From contig NZ_KB235922.1 of assembly GCF_000332195.1 (NCBI RefSeq), positions 2,566,211 to 2,630,210 of the forward strand: DNA of 64,000 nt, given 5' to 3'. This document shows, piece by piece, positions 26,823 to 36,537 of the stretch; within the stretch, counting starts at the first letter, position 1, and each line of letters starts with the position of its first letter. Made by a program: the position numbers and the translations under genes. The notes beneath the pieces were generated by a model, which had not been told where the DNA came from, did not search any database, and worked only from the letters and a program-made list of their open reading frames with translations. The stretch comes from Pleurocapsa sp. PCC 7319. Its GTDB lineage: Bacteria > Cyanobacteriota > Cyanobacteriia > Cyanobacteriales > Xenococcaceae.

Positions 26823-27527
26823 ATGACTAAAATCTTATTAAAAAGTTTGTGGCGTTATCCAGTCAAATCTATGCAAGGAGAAAAATGTAGCTCCCTAGAA
26901 GTCGAACGTCGTGGTGTACGAGGCGATCGCCTATTCGCAATTCGGAATTTTCAAGGTAAATTTGGTAGCGGTAAAAATACTCGCAGATTTCGTCAGATTG
27001 ATGGATTGTTAATGTTTCGAGCATTTTATCAGGAAGATGTGCCAGTAATTAAGTTTCCTAATGGCAATGTAGTCGGAGGTAATAAACCTCATATTCATGA
27101 TGAATTATCACAAGCTCTTAATCAAACAGTAACCTTAGCAAAAGAAAATAAAATTTCTCATTTTGATGATTCTCCGATTCATCTGGTATCTTCTGCTGCT
27201 GTACGGTGGTTAAAAACAGCACTTCCAGATTCTCATATCGATCTCAATCGGTTTCGGGCTAACCTCTTATTGGACGTTGCGGGAAATACTCCTGTAGAAC
27301 ATCAGTGGATTGGCAAGCAAATCCAGATAGGCAATCGGGTAAGGCTTAAAATAACCAAATTAGCCGAGCGATGTATTATGACCTCAAGCAGACAACTAAA
27401 CCTACCTGAAGATCCTCAAATATTCGACTACATCATCAATGAGTCTCAAATGATGTTTGGCGTATATGCTCGGGTAGTTAATAGCGGGACAGTTAACATA
27501 GGCGATCGAGTAAATTTTATTGACTAA
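26823..27527 (+). CDS. MOSC domain protein
   Basis: 234 residues with an N-terminal MOSC_N beta barrel (LLKSLWRYPVKSMQGEKCSS, then GVRGDRLFAI) and a C-terminal MOSC domain (LNRFRANLLLDVAGNTPVEH, AERCIMTSSRQ with the conserved Cys). MOSC proteins such as YcbX and mARC bind the molybdenum cofactor and reduce N-hydroxylated compounds. No 2Fe-2S domain is attached, so an external electron donor would be needed. Confidence 0.85.
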   Translation: MTKILLKSLWRYPVKSMQGEKCSSLEVERRGVRGDRLFAIRNFQGKFGSGKNTRRFRQIDGLLMFRAFYQEDVPVIKFPNGNVVGGNKPHIHDELSQALNQTVTLAKENKISHFDDSPIHLVSSAAVRWLKTALPDSHIDLNRFRANLLLDVAGNTPVEHQWIGKQIQIGNRVRLKITKLAERCIMTSSRQLNLPEDPQIFDYIINESQMMFGVYARVVNSGTVNIGDRVNFID

Positions 27528-27643
27528 ACTGGATTTTTTGCTCTCCAATGAAATATTTCTAAATTTCTAAAAGCGTAATATAGTCATGCTGTAAGCTTAT
27601 CGCTTTTAGAAATTCAATTCCTTGAACAAATTAACAGAGTGGC

Positions 27644-28690
27644 TCAATAGCCAATAGTAATAGTGCGACGAATTTCCTCGGATTTAAAACCAAGTGCCAT
27701 CGGTCGCTCAACTCCCGGTAAAATAGCCACATCATACAATTCTTGTACAACACCCGAAATGCGTAGCCAATGAACAATATCTCCGGTATTAATATCAATT
27801 ACCATCAATCCGCATCGGGCTTCAGCATTTTTTGCCAGTAAATTATTATCTAGAGATAAACCAGAAAAGGTTTTATTTTCTCTCGGTTTAGAAAGACCAA
27901 CTATAGCAAAATCATTAATAAAAGCCATTCCTCGCAGATAGCCTGGACAAAAAGTTAGCGGTTCAAATTTCTTCTCTTGTATATTTACAGTACCTAAATA
28001 ACCAGTACCAGAATTTAATACCCAAAGGAGATTTTTATATACTCTCGGAGAGTGAGGCATTGAAAGACCGCTGACAATTACTTCATTACTCTGGACATCG
28101 ATAATGCATCCTCCATCTCTTCTGCGATCGCGCCACCCATCAGCCACATCGGTCTGAGCTACTACGGTTACGTAACGGGGATGACCATCTTTCATTGCTA
28201 AACCATTGAGATGGCATCTATCTTCTGCCGCTAGCTTACTAATAAAAGGTGGCTGCCATAAGGGAATAAAACTATGTTGTTGGCTTACCGTTGCTAAACA
28301 ACTAAATAGAGTATTAACAAAGATAATTTTTCCTTCACTATCAATTGCCAGATCGTGAATATCTAAGTCTCCCGTTGTGTAACCAAATTGCGGAACATAA
28401 AGGCGATCGTAGCCTTGATAAACTTGCTTGTCTGTCAAGGCGTTTTCAAATCGCCATAGTTGATAAAGAGAACTCATCCATAGAGTCTGCGGAGTAGCCC
28501 ATAAACCCATACTACGATTGAAAGTCCGCTCAAAAATAGATAAGCGTCCATCAGGTTGTGAACCAATTAAGAAAATTTTACCCGCTTGGTAAGTAGTAAA
28601 AGCAAGACTAATTTTCTGTTCTCCGAGCCAGTTATTGAACTGACGAGAACCCATTATTTCTAAGTGATTAGCAGTATTAGTATGGGTCAT
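27644..28690 (-). CDS. TIGR03032 family protein
   Basis: 348 residues. The run LAFTTYQAGKIFLIGSQPDG, FNRSMGLWATPQTLWMSSLY, YDRLYVPQFGYTTGDLDIHD and the later SMPHSPRVYKNLLWVLNSGT and PGYLRGMAFINDFAIVGLSK are the family signatures; the repeated beta pattern suggests a beta-propeller. Function unknown. It follows the FG-GAP/RTX gene by 37 bases on the same strand, so the two may be co-expressed, possibly in surface or exopolymer biology (inference). Confidence 0.85.
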   Translation of the reverse strand: MTHTNTANHLEIMGSRQFNNWLGEQKISLAFTTYQAGKIFLIGSQPDGRLSIFERTFNRSMGLWATPQTLWMSSLYQLWRFENALTDKQVYQGYDRLYVPQFGYTTGDLDIHDLAIDSEGKIIFVNTLFSCLATVSQQHSFIPLWQPPFISKLAAEDRCHLNGLAMKDGHPRYVTVVAQTDVADGWRDRRRDGGCIIDVQSNEVIVSGLSMPHSPRVYKNLLWVLNSGTGYLGTVNIQEKKFEPLTFCPGYLRGMAFINDFAIVGLSKPRENKTFSGLSLDNNLLAKNAEARCGLMVIDINTGDIVHWLRISGVVQELYDVAILPGVERPMALGFKSEEIRRTITIGY

Positions 28691-28727
28691 GGGTACTCAA
28701 ACTAAGGAAGAATATGTGATTTTAACT

Positions 28728-31301
28728 TTAGACAAAAGTGAATGCTGAATCGTCAATAATTAAACTAGAATCGACATTCTCTAAAATAGCTATGGTTTCC
28801 CCGACAGCAGAAATACCAGGATCGTAAATTAGTTTGGCATCTATGGTTCCTGTACTAGACGTAAAGAAATCTAAGCTATATAAATCTGCTGAACCTTGAA
28901 GTTGAATTGTATCTTGACTAGAATCAAAATCAGTAATTAGAGCCAAGTCAGTGTCACCTACGGTTAAATTATCCCCATCATCATAAAAGATCTGTTCTTC
29001 ATCTGCCAGAGCAAAAATATCACTACCTGCCCCGCCAGTTAAAGTGTCTATTTCACCATTGCCAAATCCAGAATTCAAGTCACTAGGATTAATCCCAATT
29101 AGCAGATCCTGGCCACTGCCACCAGTGAGACTATCATTTCCATAACCACCAGTTAGAGTATCATTACCCGAATCGCCTTCGACCAAATCTTCGCCCGCAC
29201 CACCATAAGCTCGATCGCTTCCGGCTCCGCCTTGGAGAGTGTCATTGTTACTGTTTCCCTGAAGAGTATCTTCTCCGGCGCCTCCATTCAGAAGATCGTC
29301 ACCCGATTGTCCTAAAAGACGGTCTGATTCACTAGCACCATAAATAATGTCATTGCCACTACCGCCCAAAATTTCATCCCTACCACTATAGCCAATTAGG
29401 CTATCATCGCCAGCTTCTCCTAAAAGACGGTCTGATTGATTACCACCATTGATAGTGTCATTGCCATCTCCACCCAAAATATCATCACTACCATTATTCC
29501 CAATCAGGCTATCATCACCCTCATTACCAGAGATATTATCGTCACCGTCTTGTCCACTGATGGTATCATCGTCTTCTCCCCCAGTAATAAAATCATCTCC
29601 ACTACCACCGAGAATTTCGTCCCTGCCACCAAGACCTTGGAGAATATCATCCCCTCCCAAACCAGAAAGGAGATCATCTCCATTACCACCAGTCAAAACA
29701 TCATCATTGTCATCGCCAATCAATTCTAAAGGCAGGACACCGAAGATGACATAGCTTTCTCCTTCGTCACTATAACTATTACTGCCAGCGTCTGCGTATG
29801 GTGCACCAATAATTAGATCGTCAACACCATCACCGTTAATATCCCCTGCACCACTTACCGAACTGCCGAAATCATCGTAGTCATCAATACCTGTGATAAG
29901 CAAACCGTCAATATCTTCAAGATTCGCTAAATCTAAGTTGGCAGCAAAACCATCACTACTGCCAAAGATGATATAGGCTTCTCCTTCATCGCTGTAATTT
30001 CCGCTAGAGCCAGCATCAGGTGCGCCGATAATTAGATCGTCAACACCATCACCGTTAATATCCCCTGCACCACTTACCGAACGACCCAGATTATCGTAGT
30101 CATCGATACCTGTAATAACAAAGCCATTGCTACCATCAAGATCAGCTAAATTCAAGCTAGCTGCAAAATCGTCACCATTGCCAAAGACAACATAGGCTTC
30201 TCCTTGATCACTGTAATTTCCGCTAGAGCCAGCATTAGGTGCGCCGATAATCAGGTCATCAATACCATCGCCATTGACATCTCCTGCACTGCTGACAGAA
30301 TGACCCAAATTATCGTTGCTATCAATACCTGTAATTACAAAACCATTGCTACCATCAAGAGCAGTTAAGTCTAAACTAGCAGCAAAGCCGTCACTACTGC
30401 CAAAGATGACATAAGCTTCTCCTTGATCACTGTAATTTCCGCTAGAGCCAGCATTAGGTGCACCGATAATTAGATCGCCAACACCATCACCGTTAATATC
30501 CCCTGCACTGCTGACAGAACGACCCAAATTATCGTTGATATCAATACCTGTAATTACAAAACCATTGTTAGCATTCAGTTCTGAAAGTTCTAGACTACCA
30601 GAATTTCCTACATTAGCATCACCAAAGACGACATAACTTTCTCCGCTGTAGTCACCTTCGTAATAGTTTCCACTAGCATAATCACCAGCATAAGGCGCAC
30701 CAATAATTATGTCATCAATGCTGTCTCCATTCACATCTCCTGCACTGCTAACGGAACTCCCCAAATGACCGTAGTCATAAAGACCACCAATAACAAAACC
30801 ATTACTGCCATCAAGATCAGCTAAACTCAAGTTGGCAGCAAAACCATCACTACTACCAAAGACAACATAACTTTCTCCGCTGTAGCCACCATAGTAATAG
30901 AAACCAAAAGAAAAATCAGCAAAAGGCGCACCGATAATTAGATCGTCAATGCCGTCTCCATTAACATCTCCTGCACTGCTAACAGAACGCCCCAAATTAC
31001 CGTAGTCATCAAGACTGCTAATAACAAAACCATTACTTCCATCCAGTTCCGAAAGTTCTAGACTTCCAGAATTTCCTACATCAGAACCACCGAAAACAAC
31101 ATAACTTCTACCACCTGAACCATAACCATAATAATAGTAGTAACCTCCAGGTGCACCGATAATTAGATCATCAATACCATCACCGTTTATATCTCCAGCA
31201 TTGCTTACAGAATAACCAGAATTTTCTCCATTGTTGACTCCTTTAATTACAAATCCTTGAGTACCATCTAGTTCAGACAAATTTAAGGTTGAAATAGCCA
31301 T
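28728..31301 (-). CDS. Large FG-GAP and RTX calcium-binding repeat protein
   Basis: 857 residues. The first about 530 contain seven FG-GAP repeats (integrin-alpha-like), each with a calcium loop such as GDINGDGIDDLIIGAP and a following SYVVFG. Residues about 530-770 are RTX nonapeptide repeats (for example GGSGDDFITGG, GGAGEDTLQG). The C-terminal 80 residues (ITDFDSSQDTIQLQGSADLY and after) look like a type I secretion signal region, and there is no N-terminal signal peptide. An extracellular, calcium-dependent adhesion or matrix protein exported by a type I system is likely. High internal similarity makes copy number variable between strains. Confidence 0.9.
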   Translation of the reverse strand: MAISTLNLSELDGTQGFVIKGVNNGENSGYSVSNAGDINGDGIDDLIIGAPGGYYYYYGYGSGGRSYVVFGGSDVGNSGSLELSELDGSNGFVISSLDDYGNLGRSVSSAGDVNGDGIDDLIIGAPFADFSFGFYYYGGYSGESYVVFGSSDGFAANLSLADLDGSNGFVIGGLYDYGHLGSSVSSAGDVNGDSIDDIIIGAPYAGDYASGNYYEGDYSGESYVVFGDANVGNSGSLELSELNANNGFVITGIDINDNLGRSVSSAGDINGDGVGDLIIGAPNAGSSGNYSDQGEAYVIFGSSDGFAASLDLTALDGSNGFVITGIDSNDNLGHSVSSAGDVNGDGIDDLIIGAPNAGSSGNYSDQGEAYVVFGNGDDFAASLNLADLDGSNGFVITGIDDYDNLGRSVSGAGDINGDGVDDLIIGAPDAGSSGNYSDEGEAYIIFGSSDGFAANLDLANLEDIDGLLITGIDDYDDFGSSVSGAGDINGDGVDDLIIGAPYADAGSNSYSDEGESYVIFGVLPLELIGDDNDDVLTGGNGDDLLSGLGGDDILQGLGGRDEILGGSGDDFITGGEDDDTISGQDGDDNISGNEGDDSLIGNNGSDDILGGDGNDTINGGNQSDRLLGEAGDDSLIGYSGRDEILGGSGNDIIYGASESDRLLGQSGDDLLNGGAGEDTLQGNSNNDTLQGGAGSDRAYGGAGEDLVEGDSGNDTLTGGYGNDSLTGGSGQDLLIGINPSDLNSGFGNGEIDTLTGGAGSDIFALADEEQIFYDDGDNLTVGDTDLALITDFDSSQDTIQLQGSADLYSLDFFTSSTGTIDAKLIYDPGISAVGETIAILENVDSSLIIDDSAFTFV

Positions 31302-31965
31302 AATAACTCTCCGATAATAAGCCTCTGAGTATTAATTGTTTAGTGTTATAGATTTCTAAATTTTCACAGTATTAAATTGAGTTTTTAGTGTATTAACTAT
31401 AACTACAAATTAAAAATCACTTTATAAATAGTTGGTTGTTTTTGTTTCAATTCTTAATAGCAAATAATTTACAATAAACAAGTAATATTACTGAGTAATT
31501 TAGTTTACATAAACTAAATACAAAATTAATTATCGTGTTAAAAATCCAAGTAGTTAAGCACATTAAATCATCTTGCTTTTCTAACATAGCAATGAAAAGT
31601 ATATGATATTTGAGTACTTTGACAAATAAATGATCGATTAAATATCAAGCTTGGTTGTTTAATATCAATCTAAAATGACACTATTTATTATTAGAATTTT
31701 TATTCTATTGATTTATAAATTAAGTTGTTTGTATAATATTTTTGAAAAAGAATCAGAGAATAATTTGTTTTTTTTGATATTAATGGTGTTAATATCATTG
31801 CATTGGATTTAATTTTTAAAAATATAGAAGTCTCAAAATCAGTAAATATACGATTGTAATTTATACGTATAAAATAAAGATTGACAAAGAGAAAGTAACT
31901 AAAATTGGTAGTCCTGTAGAAGTAATGATCTAAAATGAGCGTTGATCTTAAATAACTTGAGAGCA
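31302..31965. other. AT-rich gap upstream of the FG-GAP/RTX gene
   Basis: About 660 bases, very AT-rich, containing the promoter region of the leftward RTX gene. No RNA, repeat or coding frame is supported. Confidence 0.4.
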
Positions 31966-32088
31966 ATGCCTACTTGTCCTAACTGCCATTCTGAGAAAAT
32001 TGTCAAAAATGGTCGGATTCACAACGGAAAACAAAGATTTAGATGTAATCAATTGGCTTTGCCACTGCGCGGAGCGCAATCGCGATAA
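31966..32088 (+). pseudogene. 5' relic of an IS1-type transposase gene
   Basis: The frame MPTCPNCHSEKIVKNGRIHN then GKQRFRCNQ is the zinc-finger N-terminus of IS1 family InsA-like proteins (CPxC and a following RCxxC). Just after Gln29 the frame enters a 27-nt hairpin repeat and stops. Nothing of the rest of the gene remains, so it is a small IS1 relic. Confidence 0.75.
32052..32078 (-). repeat. 27-nt double-hairpin repeat in the IS1 relic
   Basis: Read on the minus strand: GCGAT, then TGCGC-TCC-GCGCA, GT, GGC-AAA-GCC, AAT (27 nt), then TGATTAC. The layout is the same as at 21973 and 52981, but the right flank is TGA rather than CGC, so the target here was GCGAT followed by non-HIP1 sequence. 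Confidence 0.8.
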
Positions 32089-32184
32089 ACAAGCAGCCAG
32101 AAAACTATGGAATTCCTTGTTAATTTGATTAGTATGAGTACATTGAGTCATAGTTTTTTTGACCAAAAAGTCCAATCTTAACTT

Positions 32185-33720
32185 TTAAAAATTAAATACG
32201 GTTCGGATCGTTCCTGTATAGATAGTGTCGTTTGCACTTTGATTGCCAGCATTACTGATTACCTGTAGAACAGGCGCGATCGCAATAAAGTCACTAATCG
32301 GATAGTTGTAGTAAGCTTCAAAATTAGTTTGAGTATTATTACCAATCTCACTGGCAATAAAAGGTTGTCCCGCAGCAATACCCAATATTGCCCCCTCTTT
32401 AATGAGATCGAGTACTGAAACTCCTGCCATCCAATAGTTAGGTTCGATATCCCCAAAAGCAGTATCCTCGTAATTACCGTAGCTATAGCGTCCAAATACG
32501 GCGAATCTGGGTAAAAATTGCCATTCGGCGTTGATACCAAATACATCAAAACGACTGTCAAACACTTCTCCACCACTGTATTGCAAACGCACCGCAACAG
32601 TTTCGGTGGGTGCATATTCTAACTCGACAATTCCCTGATAGAAATCACCAAATAAGCCCCCGTTTCCTGCTTCACCTGGATAGAGCAAAGCAGTAAAAGT
32701 AGACAAGCCTTTGATAATACCGCTCAGGTTTTCATTAGGATCGGCAGCCTCAGCAGCATTATAGGTAGCACGGAGCGTAAACTTCTCTTTAATTGTCCAA
32801 CTAGTATAGGCACCGCCACTAGGTCCTTCTATAGGAAAAAGCAAGTAATTTTGGGCTAAAGATTCAGTGGAAATACCACGAAAGCTCGGTCTAGTAAACT
32901 GACTAAAATCAATATAGTCAGTAGCAACCATCGCTGGACCGAGTGCTACTTGCAAAGTTTCTGCTGGTTTAAAGCTATAGTAAACTCGTCCAACACCAAT
33001 ATTCCCATCGCGAGGCGGACTATCAGAATAGTTTAAGATAGAGCCAAAGTTGGGTTCGAGAAAACTAGCAGCGTTATCGTTAAAGCCATTACTACCTGTA
33101 TCAATCCGAATTTTGAGATTATCTGTACCTGTAAAGCTAGTATCAAAATCGAGATTGGTGCGATAGAGTAATGTAGCTTGAGGTTGATTTTCTGTGATTA
33201 AATTACCATTAGGATCTATAATTCTATCTCCCGTAAATCCACCAGCATTAAAGGCAAATATTGCCTGTCCCTTAAGTTTAGTAGTGGTAGAAAACTGGTT
33301 ATCTTCTAAAATAGCAACTCGATCTTCTAAACTATTAACTCTACCAGCAACACTCGCTAATTCTGCTTCAAAATCTTGAGTTAACCTCTGCAAACTGTCT
33401 AAGTCTTCACTAGAGATATTAATACCTTTGGCAATCAACTTTTCCATCTGATTTAAACAAGAATTCAAACCCGCAGCAAATTCATAACGAGTTAAAGCTC
33501 GATCTCCTTTATAGGTGCGATCAGGAAAACCAGCAATACAACCGTAGCGATCGCTTAAATTACTCAAAGCTTCATAAGCCCAGTCTGTAGGCGCAACATC
33601 CCGCAGTTGGTTAACGTTAACTATCTGACTTTGAGAATTATCTTCTGTAGAAGCTAAAGCGGTAATCGGAAAAAGTAAGCTCAAAATAAGACTTGCAAAA
33701 ATGAAAGGTAATTGTTTCAT
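32185..33720 (-). CDS. Iron-uptake porin with SLH domain
   Basis: 511 residues: signal peptide (FIFASLILSLLFPITALAS), an SLH domain at about 35-95 (LRDVAPTDWAYEALSNLSDR, CIAGFPDRTYKGDRALTRYE), a short coiled coil (LEAEL...VNSLEDRVAILED type) and an OprB/carbohydrate-porin-like barrel ending in the aromatic FNF. This is the standard cyanobacterial outer-membrane porin architecture; members are implicated in iron and inorganic ion uptake. The terminal Phe is the outer membrane assembly signal. Confidence 0.92.
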   Translation of the reverse strand: MKQLPFIFASLILSLLFPITALASTEDNSQSQIVNVNQLRDVAPTDWAYEALSNLSDRYGCIAGFPDRTYKGDRALTRYEFAAGLNSCLNQMEKLIAKGINISSEDLDSLQRLTQDFEAELASVAGRVNSLEDRVAILEDNQFSTTTKLKGQAIFAFNAGGFTGDRIIDPNGNLITENQPQATLLYRTNLDFDTSFTGTDNLKIRIDTGSNGFNDNAASFLEPNFGSILNYSDSPPRDGNIGVGRVYYSFKPAETLQVALGPAMVATDYIDFSQFTRPSFRGISTESLAQNYLLFPIEGPSGGAYTSWTIKEKFTLRATYNAAEAADPNENLSGIIKGLSTFTALLYPGEAGNGGLFGDFYQGIVELEYAPTETVAVRLQYSGGEVFDSRFDVFGINAEWQFLPRFAVFGRYSYGNYEDTAFGDIEPNYWMAGVSVLDLIKEGAILGIAAGQPFIASEIGNNTQTNFEAYYNYPISDFIAIAPVLQVISNAGNQSANDTIYTGTIRTVFNF

Positions 33721-33805
33721 CTAAATTCTTGAAACTGTCTGCTTTTATCTATTTGAGAATTGAAGCCCGAGCGCATTATCTAATTGATGCTTACTCAAGC
33801 ATTAA

Positions 33806-34504
33806 TTAGTCTGCTCTTTGTAAACGATCTTCAATATTAGGGTACATACCTTTGGCATACATTAAATTATTAGTAATAAAACCCAAAGCAGGAATATGTT
33901 CGCCTACCACTTGCATTGATGGTTGGTCTTCAGGATTATGGTGATCTCGCAATAATTCACCCCAAATTCCTGCCCAGTTAGTAACAATAACTCCTGCTTG
34001 ACTCATCCGCATCATAGCAGCCTGAGTTGTTAATAAATCCCAGTTACCAGAAGCATCAATCACTGCATAAACATCATAACCGTCGGCTACTGCACTCATA
34101 GCGGGAAAAGCAAGACAGACATCGGTAGTACAACCAGCCATAATTAACTTTTTACGACCATACTGTTTAATTTGCTCGCGAAAATTGGGATCGTCATAAG
34201 CATTAACATGATGGCGATCAATAATTGGTACATTGGGAAACATTTCTACTAATTCACCGATCAAAGGACCACCAGCATTTTCGCCACCATAACCCCCTTG
34301 GGTTAAAATTACTGGCAAATCAAAAACTTTGCCAATTTTTGCCAAAGCAAGAATATTAGAGCGTAGTTTTTCGGTAGCAATATCTCTGCAAGCTGAGAGT
34401 AAACCTGTTTGATGGTCGATGAGAATCAAAGTAGCGTTGTCTTTAGTTAGACGATCTTCATCATGGTAAATACGAGGGTAAGCTTGTTCGTTGATGTTTG
34501 ACAT
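33806..34504 (-). CDS. YcaC-like isochorismatase-family cysteine hydrolase, paralogue 1
   Basis: 232 residues. Catalytic Asp30 in LILIDHQTGLL and nucleophile Cys130 in MAGCTTDVCLAFPAMSA follow the isochorismatase superfamily pattern, with the YcaC-specific PVILTQGGYGGEN and VIVTNWAGIWGELLRD segments. Substrate unknown. It is the most promoter-distal member of a leftward cluster of redox enzymes and is one of three paralogues within 4 kb. It begins 61 bases downstream of the small membrane protein gene. Confidence 0.9.
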   Translation of the reverse strand: MSNINEQAYPRIYHDEDRLTKDNATLILIDHQTGLLSACRDIATEKLRSNILALAKIGKVFDLPVILTQGGYGGENAGGPLIGELVEMFPNVPIIDRHHVNAYDDPNFREQIKQYGRKKLIMAGCTTDVCLAFPAMSAVADGYDVYAVIDASGNWDLLTTQAAMMRMSQAGVIVTNWAGIWGELLRDHHNPEDQPSMQVVGEHIPALGFITNNLMYAKGMYPNIEDRLQRAD

Positions 34505-34565
34505 TTTAACTTTTCTCTACAATAGATTGATCAATTTCAAATAGAACAATGATCGCTTTTGCACT

Positions 34566-35000
34566 TCATTTAGATGTAACCTTATCGCTACGATACAACT
34601 TATAGCTAACTAGCGATAGGATTACATTAATACCAGCCAAAATAATATTGGGATACAAAGGTATACCAGCTAAACTAGGTGGTGTTTCTTCTGGACTGAC
34701 GCTTAAACTAGATCCTGGAACAAATACGGCAATAAAAAACGAACCCCAAAATAAAATTGGGACAGCAGCAGCAACCATAAAACTAATATTTGGTTCTAGC
34801 GATCGCCGCCAAATTAACCACAAACCAACAATTGACATTCCAGTCAGCATACACAACAAAACGACATCGTGAAAACGAGCGTGAGATGTCCATTCTGGAT
34901 TAAAAACGTGACTTTCATTCCAATCAACAATGATAGATATAAGTGCGCCACTGACTAAAACAATAGACAGTAGAAATTTACCTATGTTAGCTTTTGACAT
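34566..35000 (-). CDS. Four-helix membrane protein of unknown function
   Basis: 144 residues with four hydrophobic segments (about 9-24, 45-63, 73-94, 114-133). It contains WNESHVFNPEWTSHARFHDV in the first loop. Inserted between two cysteine-hydrolase paralogues on the same strand with short spacing, so it is probably part of the same transcription unit. I cannot assign a family with confidence. Confidence 0.6.
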   Translation of the reverse strand: MSKANIGKFLLSIVLVSGALISIIVDWNESHVFNPEWTSHARFHDVVLLCMLTGMSIVGLWLIWRRSLEPNISFMVAAAVPILFWGSFFIAVFVPGSSLSVSPEETPPSLAGIPLYPNIILAGINVILSLVSYKLYRSDKVTSK

Positions 35001-35038
35001 AATCTAATCTGTAATTAAAATTGATCGAGCTTCAGAAC

Positions 35039-35698
35039 TTAGCTAACACCCTGGATTTGTTTTTTAGTCCGCTCGATAATATTAAACATACTCCAGTTAG
35101 GTAGGTGTTCGTTATAGATATCCAATACCCCTTGTGCTTGAGGATTTGTCCAGTCACCGAGTAGTTCTGCTATTACACTCAGCCAGTTAGTGCAGACTAC
35201 ACCCGCTTGAGTTAAACTGGCGATGGTAGTTTGCAACACCATTGGATTCAGATTTCCGCTAGCATCCATCACCAACCGCACATCATAACCAGCAGCAGCA
35301 GCGCTTTTAGCAGGTAAACCCGCACAAAAATCGGCAGTAATTCCGGCAAATATTAATTTTTGTCTGCTTGTAGCTTCAATCGCCTCGCGAATTGCCGGTT
35401 CGTACCAGGAATTAATTTTGGTGCGATAAATTACTTCAACATCGGGAAATAATTCTTCTTTAATTTCGGGAATAATTGGACCGATCGGTCCTTTTGGTCC
35501 CTGGTCAGCAGCACTGAGAACTACTGGTAAATTAAACAGTTTGGCTGTTTTGGCAAGGGCGATCGCATTCATTCTCAAAGCAGAGGGATCGATATCGCCA
35601 GGAAATAACATCAGTCCCGCTTGGTGATCGATCATTACCAATGCTGCATTGTCTGGGGTCAGCATATCGGAAAAATCGCGTTCTTGGGGTCTAGTCAT
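35039..35698 (-). CDS. YcaC-like cysteine hydrolase, paralogue 2
   Basis: 219 residues with Asp24 in VMIDHQAGLM and Cys125 in FAGITADFCAGLPAKSA. The middle segment SAADQGPKGPIGPIIPEIKE and a C-terminal VCTNWLSVIAELLGDW are as in YcaC. It differs more from paralogues 1 and 3 (AGLPA in place of LAFPA after the Cys). Shine-Dalgarno-like AGGAGC lies just upstream (35702-35707). Confidence 0.9.
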   Translation of the reverse strand: MTRPQERDFSDMLTPDNAALVMIDHQAGLMLFPGDIDPSALRMNAIALAKTAKLFNLPVVLSAADQGPKGPIGPIIPEIKEELFPDVEVIYRTKINSWYEPAIREAIEATSRQKLIFAGITADFCAGLPAKSAAAAGYDVRLVMDASGNLNPMVLQTTIASLTQAGVVCTNWLSVIAELLGDWTNPQAQGVLDIYNEHLPNWSMFNIIERTKKQIQGVS

Positions 35699-35896
35699 AA
35701 AATGCTCCTGAAATTAAGCGAAAATTTTTGTCAGTGAAATATTAATTAGATGGAAATAAAATCAATGCCAGCACTTGTACTTCGGTTTATCTCTACTATC
35801 GTCTCACGATCGCGAAGATCAGTCTTGTCTATTCTTGCCCGAATTAGTCTATTCTTGACCAACAGTCTATGACTTGTTTGAAAGTCAATGATTTTG

Positions 35897-36505
35897 CTAA
35901 CCTTGAGTAAACATTTTGACTATCTCTGGCGGTGGTGCGACATTACCCTTGTCCATCAGGTCTTTGCCAGCAAGCTGCTGAGTAACTCTAGCAATATTGG
36001 CTCCGTGATGATAGCCTGCCTCCAGCATTTCTTCAGTCACACCAACGGGTTTCATAACGACATCGCCAGAACGTCCATTAGGTCCCCAGTGCATTCCCGC
36101 CACTTCAAAACCTGGAGTAGTTTTCGGTAAAGTAACCAAAATCATGCCACAGGCTGCCATTGCTGAGAGCATTCCCAACTGCGCGAGTTCGCAACCCGCC
36201 CCCATATTGCCGTATCCACCTCCTACACTAAACACTCCGCCTACTTTGCCGACAACTTCATCCGTTAGCCACAATTGTTCGAGGGTATCTTCAATAAACT
36301 TTTTAATCCTGGCATCGGCAGTACGATGGCGGATTGGAGAACCGAGAATTAGAGCATCGCAGTCTCGAACGTCTTCTATAGTTGCTTCTTCAGAAGATTT
36401 TAGAGTAACCGCTGTTTCGACAGACCTCGCTCCATCAGCTACGGCTTCAGCCATTTTTTTGGTATTGCCAATGCTAGTAGTGTAAACAATTAAAATCTTT
36501 GCCAT
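35897..36505 (-). CDS. WrbA-like NAD(P)H:quinone oxidoreductase (flavodoxin family)
   Basis: 202 residues. The FMN phosphate loop is VYTTSIGNTKKMAEAVADGA, followed by DALILGSPIRHRTADARIKK and FSVGGGYGNMGAGCELAQLG, which are WrbA-type flavin-contact segments. WrbA enzymes reduce quinones by two electrons and protect against semiquinone formation. It lies between two YcaC-like hydrolase genes in the same direction, which suggests joint action on quinones or other electrophiles (inference). Confidence 0.85.
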   Translation of the reverse strand: MAKILIVYTTSIGNTKKMAEAVADGARSVETAVTLKSSEEATIEDVRDCDALILGSPIRHRTADARIKKFIEDTLEQLWLTDEVVGKVGGVFSVGGGYGNMGAGCELAQLGMLSAMAACGMILVTLPKTTPGFEVAGMHWGPNGRSGDVVMKPVGVTEEMLEAGYHHGANIARVTQQLAGKDLMDKGNVAPPPEIVKMFTQG

Positions 36506-36537
36506 AGTTATTACTACTTTGAAGTTATTAGCGGATT

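Noticed and set aside
28728-31301. Plus-strand open frames across the RTX region (for example 29436-29754) as genes.
   Set aside because: They are shadows of the repetitive minus-strand gene, with Thr/Ser/Pro/Ile-rich low-complexity text and no start signals.
31700-32175. Minus-strand frames of 88 and 75 codons in the gap upstream of the RTX gene.
   Set aside because: AT-rich, low-complexity text (many Tyr, Ile, Phe, Asn), overlapping a recognisable IS1 relic on the other strand.
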